Shown: positions 1 through 9,915 of the stretch, piece by piece
Numbering within the stretch: the first letter of the stretch is position 1
How the letters are laid out: each line of letters opens with the position of its first letter
DNA from: Gemmatimonadota bacterium
GTDB lineage: Bacteria; Gemmatimonadota; Gemmatimonadetes; Longimicrobiales; UBA6960
Length of the DNA stretch: 9,915 nucleotides
Reading direction: 5' to 3'
NCBI GenBank assembly: GCA_022564535.1
Contig: JADFLD010000035.1
Coordinates: 1-9,915, forward strand
Made by a program: the position numbers and the translations under genes
The notes under the pieces: model-generated
The model's database searches: none
Told to the model about the DNA's origin: nothing
What the model saw: the letters and a program-made list of their open reading frames with translations, nothing else

Positions 1-2804
<2,804 letters not shown>

Positions 2805-2881
2805 AGCCCGGAATACTAATCAGTAGCGCCGGTCCGGTTCAAGGCGCCCCGGAACTCTGAACAAGTACGATGCGTGGCGAT
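2805..2881 (-). promoter_or_regulatory. tamB-uvrA intergenic gap with candidate uvrA promoter
   Basis: In the uvrA direction a -35-like TTGAAC (2837-2842, 4 of 6 consensus bases) is followed after 18 bases by a -10-like TAGTAT (2813-2818, 4 of 6). Only 8 bases separate that -10 from the uvrA ATG, so transcription from it would begin at or next to the start codon and give a leaderless or nearly leaderless message. This agrees with the lack of a Shine-Dalgarno sequence (the 8 bases are TCCGGGCT). The match is moderate and the phylum is unknown, so its sigma-factor consensus may differ. uvrA could instead be read through from tamAB. Confidence 0.3.
2826..2855 (-). repeat. Overlapping short inverted repeats between tamB and uvrA
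   Basis: Two alternative symmetric elements overlap here. One is GCGCC/GGCGC (2826-2830 and 2843-2847; 5 base pairs, 12-base loop). The other is a 19-base imperfect palindrome from GTTC to GAAC at 2837-2855, with additional inner GG/CC pairs, which covers the candidate -35 box. Neither is followed by a T-run on the coding strand, so a canonical intrinsic terminator for tamB is not supported. The palindrome could be an operator, but it does not match the classical LexA boxes (CTG-N10-CAG, GAAC-N4-GTTC, GTTC-N7-GTTC). Confidence 0.3.
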
Positions 2882-5800
2882 TCAGAAGCGATTTGGACTC
2901 CCTCGATCGCGATTCGGGCTGTACCCCCATTCGCGGAAGAAAAAGACACCCCAGACACGCTGGGTGTCCAGCAAGCCGGAGGCTCCCGCAATCCCGCTGC
3001 CGCTCCGCAGGAAGCGGTCCTCGCGGAAGACCTCGAAGTTGTAGTCGTCCGTCAGCGCCCACTCGAGACGCACACCGGCGATGTCGTTCTGTTGTTGAGG
3101 TCCCGTGTCGAACGGCCGCCAGACGACGACCACAAAGAGGTCGTCACCGAAAGAGCGACCCAACTCGACCTGTGTGTCCTGGAAGTAACCCCCGGGGTTT
3201 CCCCGGAGCGTTTGAACGCCCGCACCTTGCTGGATGGACAGGTAGTCGAGCGTCAGCCCCCTGCCAACCGCGCCCCAGAATTGGTTGGCGAGAGCCCCAC
3301 CGAAAACCGTCACCACACCACTTGTCAGCGTCGAAACCGCCGAGTTTTGCCCCAACTGGCCGAACGCCTGAGCCTGACTCCTTCCGAGGTCACCGCTCCT
3401 CTGCCCGAAGATCAGGTATGAAACCAGGTCGGGCTGCGCCAACCCGACCTCGTCCGTCGTGAGGGTGACCACCGGCTGCACCAACGTGCCGCCCACCACC
3501 GCCGCGACCGCGAGGGGCGGATCGTTCGGGCGGCGGATACGAATGGAAGCCTGGATGTTCAAATCGGGATTCAGTCCAGGTCGGCCGATGAAATTGACCG
3601 TTCCACCGTCGAGTGTGAACGTGCGACCGAGGACCAGGTGAGATCCACGAAGTGCCTCGAGTTCACCGATCAGGACGAAGTCACCGGCGGACCGATCGTA
3701 GCGCACCAGGAGTTCCCCGCCCATTTCGACGTTCGTTTCGATCGAGCGGAGCCAGGTGCCGCTCGGTACCGACAGGTTGACGTCCACGCGAAGATTGTCG
3801 AAGAACGGATTCCTGAGGCCCGCCAAGAGCGGCTGAGCGATGAGCGCGGTCGTGTCGACCGCACTCCCGCCGTCGAAAAGGAACGGATCGTTGAGGTCTA
3901 CCACGTCGGCCACGCGCTGAAACTCGTCGACGTATATAGTGCTTTGATCGACCGTAAGGTCTCCCTGTGCGAGCGGGCGCCTGTACGTACCGCCCAACGA
4001 GAAGCGACCGCTGACAATGCTCTCGATATCGGCGCGCGCGACCGCCTCGAAGTGATCGAGCGTGAACGTGAGGTCGAGGACCGGATCCCTGAACGGCTCC
4101 AGAAGGACGGTACCCGTCACGTCGGCCCGTCCGCTGCCCTGCGTGGACAAGGACACGTCGATGGTCCGATCCGGCAGGAGTCGCAGCTCGGCGTTGACAT
4201 CCGTGTGCCGCAAGCCGATCGCCTCGATCGACCACTCGGCATCCGAAAGTGTGATGAGACCGGCTGGCTCCGGCTCACGCGGCGTGCCCTGGATGCGCAC
4301 CTCACCGGAGACCACGCCGATAACCTCCTCTAGCGGCGTCACCATGCTGAGCGCGATCGCCGCATCGAGGGAGTCGGCCGAAATGTAGACGTTCATCGGG
4401 GCGTCCAAGAGACGCTCCTCAACGGCGGCCAACGTCAGATCCAGGGGTAGCGTGCCCGATGAGCTCATGACCTGGCGAGCCCCGTCCCACCCATCGACCT
4501 GGAAGGTGGCGACCTGACCGGCATACGCCATCGCCCCCTCCACACGGCTCAACTGCATGGCCCCATATCGGGCACCATCGACTCGGAACGTCCCGTCGAT
4601 TGTGGGAGCCTCCGACGGACCATGGACCGTGACATCGACCTCCACGTGGCCTCCGATCGACAGATGCTCGAGTTGCGCCACATGCAGGACCTGCTCCACG
4701 TGCAGTCCGTCGACGAAAAGGTGGAAGTCGCTCTCACCACCGCGGGCGAGCGTGCCGTCGACGATGAGATCCATGGGATCGTCATCGGTGCGCGAGATAT
4801 GGAGACTGTCGAAGGTGAGCGTCGATCCGTCCCACACGATCCGCGAAGGCCGATTCAGGCTCCACCGCTGTTCGTCGATCCGGACTTCTGCGGCCTCGAG
4901 CCCGACTTCACCACCGATGGAGTCGAAAGCGAACGACCCGAGCGCCAGATAGGACTCCCCCGGACGGCGCACCAATTCCACACGTCCAGTACCGGCGAAC
5001 TCGACGATGTCGGCCTCGAACCCTCCCTGCTGGAATTCCCGGTCCCCCCACACGATGCCTGTGGCGGTGGCGCCAAACTGCCAGCTACCGGTCGCAGACG
5101 GGAGTCCGGTCGCGAAGACGCCGACTTGCAGGGTGTCCACCTCGTTCTGCTTGTACGTGGCGTCGAAGACGTGGGCGACGACAGCCAGATCGAAGTCTCG
5201 AATGCCGCCACTGATGCTGGCTGACCCGGCGACTCTTCCGTCGAGGCGCACCTCGCGCTCCGTTGGCAGGGTGTCGGGCTCGATGCCCTCCAGGCGCAGG
5301 AACTCGCGCTCGAGCTCGGCGAGGCCGTCGCGAACGAGCACGGAATCACCCACGCCCATGAGGAGTGGCCGCAGCCCGACGAGCGACGAAGCGGTGAAAT
5401 CGATCTGGGAGCTGCCCCACCGACCGGGCGCGAGGCCGAGCCGGCCCCGGCCGCTCAGGTCGATGCCCCCGATGTTGGCAAAGAGCGAATCCGTAATGAG
5501 CATCCCGCCCGAGACCCTCACGAGCGCGGCGACCGTATCCACCCGCACCGCTCCAACGCGGGAATCGTACGCACTGACGGTCGCGGTGCCTTCGATCGAG
5601 TCGAGTACGAAGCCGGTGCCTTCGAGAGCGAGGCGTCCACTCCAGACCGTCGGTCCGGGTAGCCGCGCGGAGAGAGCCGACAGCGAGAGCGAATCCGCCT
5701 GCACATTGAGCCGATACCACGAACCGGGCGCCTGCACATCGAGCGACGCCTCTATAGCAACCGTCCCCTCGTCGGTCGAGAGATCCGCGCTCACGTAGAG

Positions 5801-7540
5801 GTCTTGGAGGGGACCCTCGATACGGAACGGACCCGAGACGGACCCCTGGAGGCCCAGTTCCGGCGCCAGAGCAGCGAAGAGGCCGACCGAAAGCGGCAAG
5901 ACTTCGCCACCGAGGTCGGTGACCCATTCACCCACCTCGACCCCGCGCCAGAGAAATCCTTCGAGCGTGGCACGTGACGTCCCGGCGTCGTCCGACACAT
6001 GGGTGAAGTCTGCGACGATCCGTAAACCGTCGTCCGTGTTCCCGTCCAGCTCCACCACCCCTGAACCGGTTCCAGCCCAAGGCATCCCCGGCCACACTGC
6101 TTCGAGGATCGTGTAGTTGATCGGTTCGAGCCGCGCCTCGAATTCGGTCGCGCCTGAAATCTCCCCTCTCTGGATGCCACCGGAAAAATCCGCCGTTGTG
6201 TGGGCGCCACCGAAGCCCGTAGGAACGAGCGTCACCCGGCCGCTCGTCGACAGGTCCTCCAACGTCCCGCTGAACGTCGCCCGACCGCTCAGCCAACCCT
6301 CCAACGGAAACTCGATCCCAAGCCAGGGCTCGAGGCGATCGAGGGTGACGGGGCTAGCCGTGATCTCGAGGGATTGCATCGAGATGACGTCGCCGAAGCG
6401 GACCCGGCCATCCGCAACCACCGTACTCGCTTCCAACTCGACTTCGAGCGCATGGAAGTCGACAATGATCCCGTCCGCGGCTTCGATATCGGCTCCTCCG
6501 CGAAACTGTCCTTCCGGAATGCGGGGGTCGATCCACGCCAGGTCGCGAAGGTCGCCCCACCCGTCTGTCTCGAGTTCGGTGCGCAACGTCCACGCTTCTC
6601 CGGGCCTCCTCGGTCCGAGAACCAGGTCGCCGCGGACCAGCGTTCCCCCCGACAGCTTGAACGCCGCGTCGGCAATGCGGATCCCCTGCGCACCGAACGT
6701 GAGACTCCCGAACGCCTCACGCACGACCAGTGGTTCAGCACGAATGAAGATCTCCGACGAGAACGACGCCAGTCGCGCGTCGAAGGAGACTGCGCTGCGG
6801 GGTATGAGCACCGCATCTTCCAGATCCAGATCGAGGTGGTCGAACGTGAGTTCGCGATACGTCTTGCCGTCCGGTCCGACCACGAGAGGCGGGAGAGCAC
6901 CCGCCTCCGCCGGCATGAGAATCCTCACTCTTCCTTCGCGGATTCCGATCCGCCCGAGCCCCAACGGTTCGTCCGCCTCGCCCCCCGAGGGATCTGCCGG
7001 CGACCTGGTGAGGATGCGCGCAATGTTGATGGCATCGTCCCCGTCGTATCGGGAAATCTCCAGGTCGAGACCCCAGAACGTCGTCGATCGGATCGGTGCA
7101 CCCCCAAAGAAAGGGGACAGAATGGAATACCGAATGACCATCGAGTCGGCACGCATGAAGGGCCGGCCGTTCTCGGCTTCCAATCGAATGCCCGTGACGG
7201 TGGCTCCGGTGAGAAGCGTCCCACTTCGGATTCCCTCGACCGTCAGCTCGCCGGCCAGCTCTCCCCTTATTCTCCCCAAGGCCGCGCTGAGCGCCAGTTC
7301 CTGGCCCACTCCGGTTTGAGTCGTGAGCACGACGGCCAGAATCGACACGAGGAACACGAGGGCGATCCCGCGGCGGAAGCGTCGGCCGAGCAGGGCAAGC
7401 CGCGAAAGCCCGGCGACGATGACCGCTTCGGGGTCGAGGGAGGAGTCGTCCGAATCGTTCTCGATCACCGGCCCGGCATCAGGCACGGCTCCTGCAATCT
7501 CTTCATCCCGGTCGGGCCTATCCGAAGACGAGCCGCTCAT
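2882..7540 (-). CDS. tamB: TamB-type translocation and assembly module protein (AsmA-like superfamily)
   Basis: TamB is an inner-membrane-anchored periplasmic protein that reaches towards TamA and is implicated in outer-membrane protein assembly and phospholipid transport between membranes. This protein has 1552 residues, longer than E. coli TamB (1259). Residues 1-56 form an acidic, Ser/Asp-rich cytoplasmic tail ending in RRFRR; residues 58-73 are a hydrophobic segment, the probable signal anchor. A long beta-strand-rich body follows, consistent with the lipid-binding groove of the family. A recurring pattern of alternating Gly and hydrophobic residues followed by a Gly-Pro-containing turn is visible near residues 413-437, 561-585, 763-787, 960-985, 1073-1098 and 1173-1197. 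The conserved TamB (DUF490) domain occupies roughly residues 1190-1552, with LDGGTVNFIGRPGLNPDL near 1310-1325 and PDLVSYLIFGQRSGDL near 1370-1385. The protein has no cysteine and only three lysines. The ATG overlaps the tamA stop by one base, indicating translational coupling. Assignment rests on the C-terminal domain, topology and tamA linkage. Confidence 0.93.
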   Translation of the reverse strand: MSGSSSDRPDRDEEIAGAVPDAGPVIENDSDDSSLDPEAVIVAGLSRLALLGRRFRRGIALVFLVSILAVVLTTQTGVGQELALSAALGRIRGELAGELTVEGIRSGTLLTGATVTGIRLEAENGRPFMRADSMVIRYSILSPFFGGAPIRSTTFWGLDLEISRYDGDDAINIARILTRSPADPSGGEADEPLGLGRIGIREGRVRILMPAEAGALPPLVVGPDGKTYRELTFDHLDLDLEDAVLIPRSAVSFDARLASFSSEIFIRAEPLVVREAFGSLTFGAQGIRIADAAFKLSGGTLVRGDLVLGPRRPGEAWTLRTELETDGWGDLRDLAWIDPRIPEGQFRGGADIEAADGIIVDFHALEVELEASTVVADGRVRFGDVISMQSLEITASPVTLDRLEPWLGIEFPLEGWLSGRATFSGTLEDLSTSGRVTLVPTGFGGAHTTADFSGGIQRGEISGATEFEARLEPINYTILEAVWPGMPWAGTGSGVVELDGNTDDGLRIVADFTHVSDDAGTSRATLEGFLWRGVEVGEWVTDLGGEVLPLSVGLFAALAPELGLQGSVSGPFRIEGPLQDLYVSADLSTDEGTVAIEASLDVQAPGSWYRLNVQADSLSLSALSARLPGPTVWSGRLALEGTGFVLDSIEGTATVSAYDSRVGAVRVDTVAALVRVSGGMLITDSLFANIGGIDLSGRGRLGLAPGRWGSSQIDFTASSLVGLRPLLMGVGDSVLVRDGLAELEREFLRLEGIEPDTLPTEREVRLDGRVAGSASISGGIRDFDLAVVAHVFDATYKQNEVDTLQVGVFATGLPSATGSWQFGATATGIVWGDREFQQGGFEADIVEFAGTGRVELVRRPGESYLALGSFAFDSIGGEVGLEAAEVRIDEQRWSLNRPSRIVWDGSTLTFDSLHISRTDDDPMDLIVDGTLARGGESDFHLFVDGLHVEQVLHVAQLEHLSIGGHVEVDVTVHGPSEAPTIDGTFRVDGARYGAMQLSRVEGAMAYAGQVATFQVDGWDGARQVMSSSGTLPLDLTLAAVEERLLDAPMNVYISADSLDAAIALSMVTPLEEVIGVVSGEVRIQGTPREPEPAGLITLSDAEWSIEAIGLRHTDVNAELRLLPDRTIDVSLSTQGSGRADVTGTVLLEPFRDPVLDLTFTLDHFEAVARADIESIVSGRFSLGGTYRRPLAQGDLTVDQSTIYVDEFQRVADVVDLNDPFLFDGGSAVDTTALIAQPLLAGLRNPFFDNLRVDVNLSVPSGTWLRSIETNVEMGGELLVRYDRSAGDFVLIGELEALRGSHLVLGRTFTLDGGTVNFIGRPGLNPDLNIQASIRIRRPNDPPLAVAAVVGGTLVQPVVTLTTDEVGLAQPDLVSYLIFGQRSGDLGRSQAQAFGQLGQNSAVSTLTSGVVTVFGGALANQFWGAVGRGLTLDYLSIQQGAGVQTLRGNPGGYFQDTQVELGRSFGDDLFVVVVWRPFDTGPQQQNDIAGVRLEWALTDDYNFEVFREDRFLRSGSGIAGASGLLDTQRVWGVFFFREWGYSPNRDRGSPNRF

Positions 7541-7542
7541 CA
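7538..7542 (-). promoter_or_regulatory. TGATG stop/start overlap coupling tamA to tamB
   Basis: The tamA stop TGA (7540-7542) and tamB start ATG (7538-7540) share one base. Such overlaps normally mean re-initiation by the same ribosome and balanced production of the two partner proteins. Only a weak purine stretch (GGGCAGG) precedes the tamB ATG within the end of tamA, so coupling may be the main route to tamB translation. Confidence 0.85.
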
Positions 7543-9792
7543 GAACGCCTGCCCGATCGAAACGTGAAGCTGCAGTCTGGCGTCACTCGTGCCGAACAGG
7601 ACGCGGGGGATGAGAAATACCAAATCATCGGTCCGTATCCACGGAATGGGGCTGCCATCCACCATGATGCCGTCCGAATCAACGTCCCCTGCGACGAAGG
7701 GACGAATCTGCGGCGTCACCACGAGAAGCTCTTCGCCTCTTCGAAAACGATACGCCAAGTCGATGCGGATCGGACCTACGGGGCTCGCGAAGCGCACGCC
7801 GACACCCGGGGTGAACTCGAGGTCCTGCAGCAAGATCGACTCGTTGTTCCCCCACGCCTGACCAACGTCGGCAAAGATGACTCCCTCGAAGAGGGGACCG
7901 AGTGGGAACCGCACCTCCGCATTCGCCTCCAGAACCCGTGTGCCCCCAGTCGGTTGCTCACTAAATTGCTCATCCTCTGCAGCATTCGCGTCGCACGACC
8001 AGTCCGCCACCTCGGTGGCCAGACAGCCGGCCCCGTTTTCTTGGGACAGCAAGGTCTCGGGCTCGGTCACGAGCACGCGCGGGCCCAGCCGACTCTGGGC
8101 GAAGCCTCTGACCGAATTCGCGCCACCCACGTAGAACCGCTTCTGCGGGTGGACGATCTGATCCCTTCGCCTCGCGCTCACCAGGTCCTCGAACCCACCC
8201 GACCCGACCCATCCCCCCCTCAGCCGCGTCGCGAAGATCGAGCCTCCCCACAGCGGGGTGTACCGGGTCGCCTCAATCACGATACGGTCGTATCGAAAGT
8301 CGGAAGCCGTCCACGGAGCCGCATGCTCGACGTCCAACACGACTCGGTAGCCGGCTCGCGGGTTGAGGAGATCGTCCGAGCGATCACGGGTCAGGTTCAC
8401 CCCGACCGGAGACAACAGGTTCGCGCTCTCCAGCGCTTCGATGTCGCGCGGACTGCAAACGAGGAAGCCCGTACAGAACAGGACGTCGTCGGCGTCCAGC
8501 TCGGAGAGTTCGGGTCGGAAGAATACGGTCAGCACCGTTCGCGGTGAGACCGATCGTGCGAGCGCAAGTTGAAAACCGATCGCACGCCGGATGAAGACAT
8601 CCGGCAGGGATTGCCGTTCAGCGAAGACAGAGGCCGTGAGCGAGTTGCGTGTCGAGAAAATCCACGGCTGGACGAGGTCTACCGCAGCCAACCACGTCAG
8701 TTTCGCGAACTCGTCCTTGCCGCTTTGGGTGCAGACCACGTCGCGGAACTGTGGTGCAAGCAGGTTGCCCACGCGCCCCCGGATCTGGAGGACACGGCCG
8801 CCCCCGAGGAAATTCCTGCTCGTCCAACGCGACTCTACGTTCAGGCACTCGGCCGAGCTCCAGCCCAGACCAGCTCTCACACGATAGGCGTCGCCCTCCT
8901 GCACCACGACGTTGATTGCCACGACGGAGTCGGCACCCTCCCCGAGGTCTGGAGCCACCGTGGCGCTCCGAACGATGTCGAGTCCATAGAGCCTCGCGAG
9001 GGCCTCATCGATCTCGTCCCGACGGTACGAGTCCCCACTGCGGAACTGCAGGGTACGTCGAACCGTTCCAATGCTCAGGTCCTCGATGCCGGTCACGTTG
9101 ATCGCGCCATAGGTGGTCGGCGGACCCGGCACGATCTCGAACGTGACCTGCGCATCGTGAGGGGCCTCAGACGGCCGAAAGACGCTCCAAAAGGCCCGCG
9201 CATGCGCGAAGCCCCGGTTCTGCAACCTCCGTTCGATCGTATCGCGCGTCGCGTCCCGGGCGACCGTGCTGTACCTGTCGCCCTGTCTCAGGGGCAGGTC
9301 GTCGAGCAACCCGGCTTCCTCGAACTCTTCAGCACCGATGAAGAGGATGCTGCCCGCGATCACCGGGGTTCCTTCGACGATTTGGAACGTGACGTCGGCC
9401 GTCGTGAGCCCGCGAGCCACGGTGGGGGCATCGACCTGCACCTCGAAGAATCCTCGCCTTTGGTACCAAATGATCAGCCGGGCCTGATCTCTCGGCAGTT
9501 CACGGTTTCGCAGCTCGCCACGGAGGAGGGAGAATTCGAAGCCGAGACCGCAGAACGGGATCAGGACGAAGGACCGACAGTCGGTCTCCTGCGTCACGAT
9601 GGCCCGCGCCAGAGAATCGTCTGGGAAGGTCTCGTTGCCCTCGAATCGGACCGACTTGACCTCCAGCCGCCTCAGCTGACCGGAAACATCCGCCGTGCCA
9701 CCGGCGATCAGCATCACCGTGAAGCTCAGTAGGGCGCGTAGGCTCGCTGCTCCCACGGCTCGGTGCCGCAGCGCTTCAGGAGGTCGGACCAC
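7540..9792 (-). CDS. tamA: TamA-type Omp85 outer-membrane protein with three POTRA domains
   Basis: Omp85-family outer-membrane barrel, the probable TamA partner of the adjoining TamB. Counted from the GTG at 9792 it has 750 residues. Order: signal peptide (hydrophobic core about 20-34, likely cleavage after VSG near 38); POTRA 1 (about 42-120), POTRA 2 (145-221), POTRA 3 (225-300); C-terminal barrel (304-750) ending in phenylalanine, the usual outer-membrane barrel signature. The Omp85 hallmark VRGF sits at 561-564 within FYVGGANSVRGF. Three POTRA domains suit TamA better than canonical five-POTRA BamA, but a BamA-like or other Omp85 role is possible. Start choice: GGAGGGGAG (9800-9808) lies 7 bases before GTG 9792. 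A longer frame from TTG at 9816 would place this Shine-Dalgarno inside the gene and has only a weak one of its own. Eight cysteines (72, 81, 316, 354, 440, 446, 590, 600) and a DVDSDG motif (702-707 region) in the last long loop are unusual. The stop overlaps the tamB ATG. Confidence 0.92.
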   Translation of the reverse strand: MVRPPEALRHRAVGAASLRALLSFTVMLIAGGTADVSGQLRRLEVKSVRFEGNETFPDDSLARAIVTQETDCRSFVLIPFCGLGFEFSLLRGELRNRELPRDQARLIIWYQRRGFFEVQVDAPTVARGLTTADVTFQIVEGTPVIAGSILFIGAEEFEEAGLLDDLPLRQGDRYSTVARDATRDTIERRLQNRGFAHARAFWSVFRPSEAPHDAQVTFEIVPGPPTTYGAINVTGIEDLSIGTVRRTLQFRSGDSYRRDEIDEALARLYGLDIVRSATVAPDLGEGADSVVAINVVVQEGDAYRVRAGLGWSSAECLNVESRWTSRNFLGGGRVLQIRGRVGNLLAPQFRDVVCTQSGKDEFAKLTWLAAVDLVQPWIFSTRNSLTASVFAERQSLPDVFIRRAIGFQLALARSVSPRTVLTVFFRPELSELDADDVLFCTGFLVCSPRDIEALESANLLSPVGVNLTRDRSDDLLNPRAGYRVVLDVEHAAPWTASDFRYDRIVIEATRYTPLWGGSIFATRLRGGWVGSGGFEDLVSARRRDQIVHPQKRFYVGGANSVRGFAQSRLGPRVLVTEPETLLSQENGAGCLATEVADWSCDANAAEDEQFSEQPTGGTRVLEANAEVRFPLGPLFEGVIFADVGQAWGNNESILLQDLEFTPGVGVRFASPVGPIRIDLAYRFRRGEELLVVTPQIRPFVAGDVDSDGIMVDGSPIPWIRTDDLVFLIPRVLFGTSDARLQLHVSIGQAF

Positions 9793-9915
9793 CGTTCGAC
9801 TCCCCTCCGCTGTCAATCGCCCGGCCTACGTCGTCGCCCAGGGACCGCGCGAGCTTTCCCGCGTTTTCCCTCCTCCCTCTCTCGGTCCCTCCTTCAGCCA
9901 ATGGCTCTCGTGCCA
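9776..9915 (-). CDS. Possible C-terminal tail of an unidentified upstream gene
   Basis: One coding-strand frame stays open from the window edge to a TGA at 9776-9778, giving about 45 residues with no start inside the window. It contains ENAGKLARSLGDDVGRAI, which could be an amphipathic helix, then a Gly/Ser-rich end. It would overlap the tamA GTG start by 17 bases, consistent with an operon. Third-position GC is about 69 percent by hand count, which is only mildly supportive. The helix has a faint resemblance to the basic C-terminal tails of HerA-like DUF853 ATPases, too weak to name it. An alternative is that the upstream gene ends in another frame at the TGA 9894-9896, leaving the rest as leader. 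Confidence 0.28.
   Translation of the reverse strand, partial: AREPLAEGGTERGRRENAGKLARSLGDDVGRAIDSGGESNGGPTS
9800..9808 (-). promoter_or_regulatory. Strong Shine-Dalgarno sequence that fixes the tamA start at GTG 9792
   Basis: On the coding strand GGAGGGGAG is followed by the 7 bases TCGAACG and then GTG. Spacing and complementarity to the 16S rRNA 3' end are good. The competing upstream TTG (9814-9816) would add eight residues ahead of an already complete signal peptide and lacks comparable spacing to a purine tract. Confidence 0.7.
9840..9890 (-). repeat. Nested inverted repeats in the tamA leader
   Basis: A perfect 8-base inverted repeat, AGGGACCG (9883-9890 on the coding strand) and CGGTCCCT (9840-9847), encloses a 19-base purine-only segment (9864-9882) and a second hairpin, CGCGGG-AAAG-CUCGCG (9848-9863). 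The inner hairpin stacks directly on the outer arm. The inner stem uses a G-U pair in RNA transcribed towards tamA but would have an A-C mismatch in the opposite transcript. No U-run follows, so it is not a typical terminator. It could be a 5' leader structure 47 bases before the GTG, or chance symmetry within an upstream coding tail. Confidence 0.4.

Noticed and set aside
2826..2847. Rho-independent terminator after tamB
   Set aside because: The possible 5-base-pair stem is weak and is followed by no T-run.
6117..7567. Two long overlapping plus-strand frames (6117-7319 and 6200-7567) opposite tamB
   Set aside because: They overlap each other and the tamB N-terminal coding region; the translations are Arg/Ser/Pro-rich and lack domain character.
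7564..9732. Plus-strand frames opposite tamA (7564-8547 and 8569-9732)
   Set aside because: Antisense to the POTRA and barrel coding sequence, which has clear Omp85 signatures; these frames have none.
9811..9816. Perfect -35-like TTGACA on the coding strand near the tamA start
   Set aside because: The hexamer 17 bases downstream is GGTGGT, nothing like a -10 box, and it falls inside tamA.

Overview
The window lies on a GC-rich chromosome of a diderm (outer-membrane-bearing) bacterium. All recognisable genes are on the minus strand, so transcription runs from high to low coordinates. In that order they are: a possible C-terminal tail of an unidentified upstream gene at the right edge; an Omp85-family outer-membrane protein with three POTRA domains (TamA-type); a very large TamB-type inner-membrane/periplasmic protein; and uvrA, which runs off the left edge about 35 or more codons before its expected end. 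Phylum cannot be proved from this sequence. The lysine-poor proteins, GC richness and divergent TamA/TamB suit Gemmatimonadota or a related lineage, but that is a weak guess.

Region by region. 9793-9915 is a short purine-rich leader (on the coding strand) with a good Shine-Dalgarno sequence, a possible nested hairpin and a frame that stays open to the window edge. 7540-9792 is tamA, most likely starting at a GTG. 2882-7540 is tamB; its ATG shares one base with the tamA stop codon (TGATG), so the two form a tightly coupled operon. 2805-2881 is a 77-base gap with two overlapping imperfect inverted repeats and a candidate promoter whose -10 box lies only 8 bases before the uvrA ATG. 1-2804 is uvrA.

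Function. TamA (outer-membrane barrel plus POTRA domains) and TamB (membrane-anchored, beta-rich periplasmic protein with the conserved C-terminal TamB domain) together form the TAM envelope-spanning complex, implicated in outer-membrane protein assembly and, for TamB/AsmA-like proteins, in phospholipid transport to the outer membrane. UvrA is the damage-sensing ATPase of nucleotide excision repair. It is not functionally linked to TAM and appears to be merely co-directional, probably with its own promoter.

No mobile element, CRISPR array, tRNA, rRNA or defence system was seen. I did not find a new biological system. What deserves a second look is: the contrast between an eight-cysteine TamA and a cysteine-free TamB, long loop insertions in the TamA barrel, the structured tamA leader, and the apparently leaderless uvrA start.
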